Positions 63,242-64,000 of a stretch of DNA of 64,000 bases are shown piece by piece. Below the pieces are notes generated by a model. It had not been told where the DNA came from. It ran no database searches and saw only the letters and a list, made by a program, of their open reading frames with translations. Within the stretch, counting starts at the first letter, position 1. Each line of letters opens with the position of its first letter. Source of the DNA: Casuarina equisetifolia. Its lineage: Eukaryota; Streptophyta; Magnoliopsida; Fagales; Casuarinaceae. Both the position numbers and the translations under genes were made by a program. The stretch lies in contig CM052357.1 of assembly GCA_028551475.1 (NCBI GenBank), positions 14,865,931-14,929,930 on the forward strand, written 5' to 3'.

Positions 63242-64000
63242 GACGTTCACTTAAATATCCGATGGGATTCTAATTTCATGTTTGTAAAAAATGAGTGATG
63301 TTGATCACACTACAAAATTTGGATTTTGCATTCTTTCCTGGATTCAAGGTTGCTGCAAGATGGGTTGACTTGCGAGGTGGTCTTTTATATCATTTTCTTG
63401 CCATTGAATGTATTTTGTTTGTTGATTGGTGAAGCATGGATACATAGTATAGGCACCCTTCCTATTGTTGGAGTTGAGCTCCTGGTACATGCTTTTTGAC
63501 AGTTCTCTCCTGCATATTTCAGATTCCTGAATGAATTTCCCTTCCAAATATACACCATGTGTTCTTTTCTAATGAATCATAACATCTACCATCCTCCGGA
63601 TGTTTCAATTCAAAGGTTTTTGTTTTGATTTTTCTTTCTCCAGTTTCCTGATAATGGTTGGTAACCTCAGTAGAAATAGATGCCGCATGCTGCATGCTGC
63701 TTCCCGATTTCCCTGTCAGGTAAACGAATTTATTTTTCATTACGATTTATGGGGTACAAGAGTGGCGGTGATACAGCAGATAGGATGAGTATCGAAAAGC
63801 CTGGAGGATTGTTCGTTCTCTGTGCTTAGATAACTCTAGTGTAACCAAATGATTAGTAATTATCGATCGAAATTTTCAGTTTTACGTGGACTAGTCATTG
63901 AGAAATGAGAAGAAAGATTGGTATTCATATGCTTGTTTATTCTTATCCTATCTGTTTGTGGTAACGATGATCCCATGTTTTCTGTTGGTGAGCTTTATCT
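63242..64000. other. 3' flank of the myosin-binding gene
   Basis: Probably the 3' UTR and intergenic DNA. No further gene is recognisable before the window ends. Confidence 0.5.

Overview
The window is plant nuclear DNA, most likely from a eudicot. The genes have AT-rich introns with GT-AG borders, and the proteins belong to plant-specific families: a single-exon glutaredoxin-like protein with four CxxC pairs, a GTD-binding myosin-binding protein, an NT-C2/EEIG1 protein and a UBP8-type ubiquitin protease. Between them lie plant LTR retrotransposons, an L1-type LINE and tRNA-derived SINE-like pieces. I cannot name the species.

From left to right: (1) 31-1779 (+) is the 3' part of a secreted ML-domain lipid-recognition protein. 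(2) 2997-3863 (+) is the glutaredoxin-like gene. (3) 5840-7675 (-) is a truncated copy of a non-autonomous LTR element. (4) 8473-14367 is a structurally complete Ty3/gypsy chromovirus-type element (-) with 545-bp LTRs and a perfect GTGAC target-site duplication; its gag-pol is broken. (5) 16015-19884 (-) is a four-exon NT-C2 gene, in which every exon joins in phase 0, with a TATA box near 20098. (6) 23683-25668 (+) is a second copy of the non-autonomous element. (7) 30194-36222 is a degenerate Ty1/copia element (-) with 260-bp LTRs and unusual palindromic leader repeats; it sits inside a possible tiny TATA-driven gene. (8) 37986-54345 (+) is a UBP8-like deubiquitinase gene that looks decayed, with a LINE and SINE-like sequences in its introns. 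(9) 54346-60000 is gene-poor and holds two of the three copies of another LTR family with variable 42-bp repeats. (10) 60967-63241 (+) is an intact three-exon GTD-binding (myosin-binding) gene.

The genes do not form an operon or an obvious pathway. Four protein genes look intact or intact as far as visible: ML, glutaredoxin-like, NT-C2 and myosin-binding. The rest is repeat-dominated. The main points of interest are the decaying deubiquitinase with its exon-like insert, the C-to-T pattern of disabling mutations in both autonomous-type retrotransposons, the hairpin-forming leader repeats of the copia element, and two non-coding or partial LTR families with internal tandem repeats that differ in number between copies.
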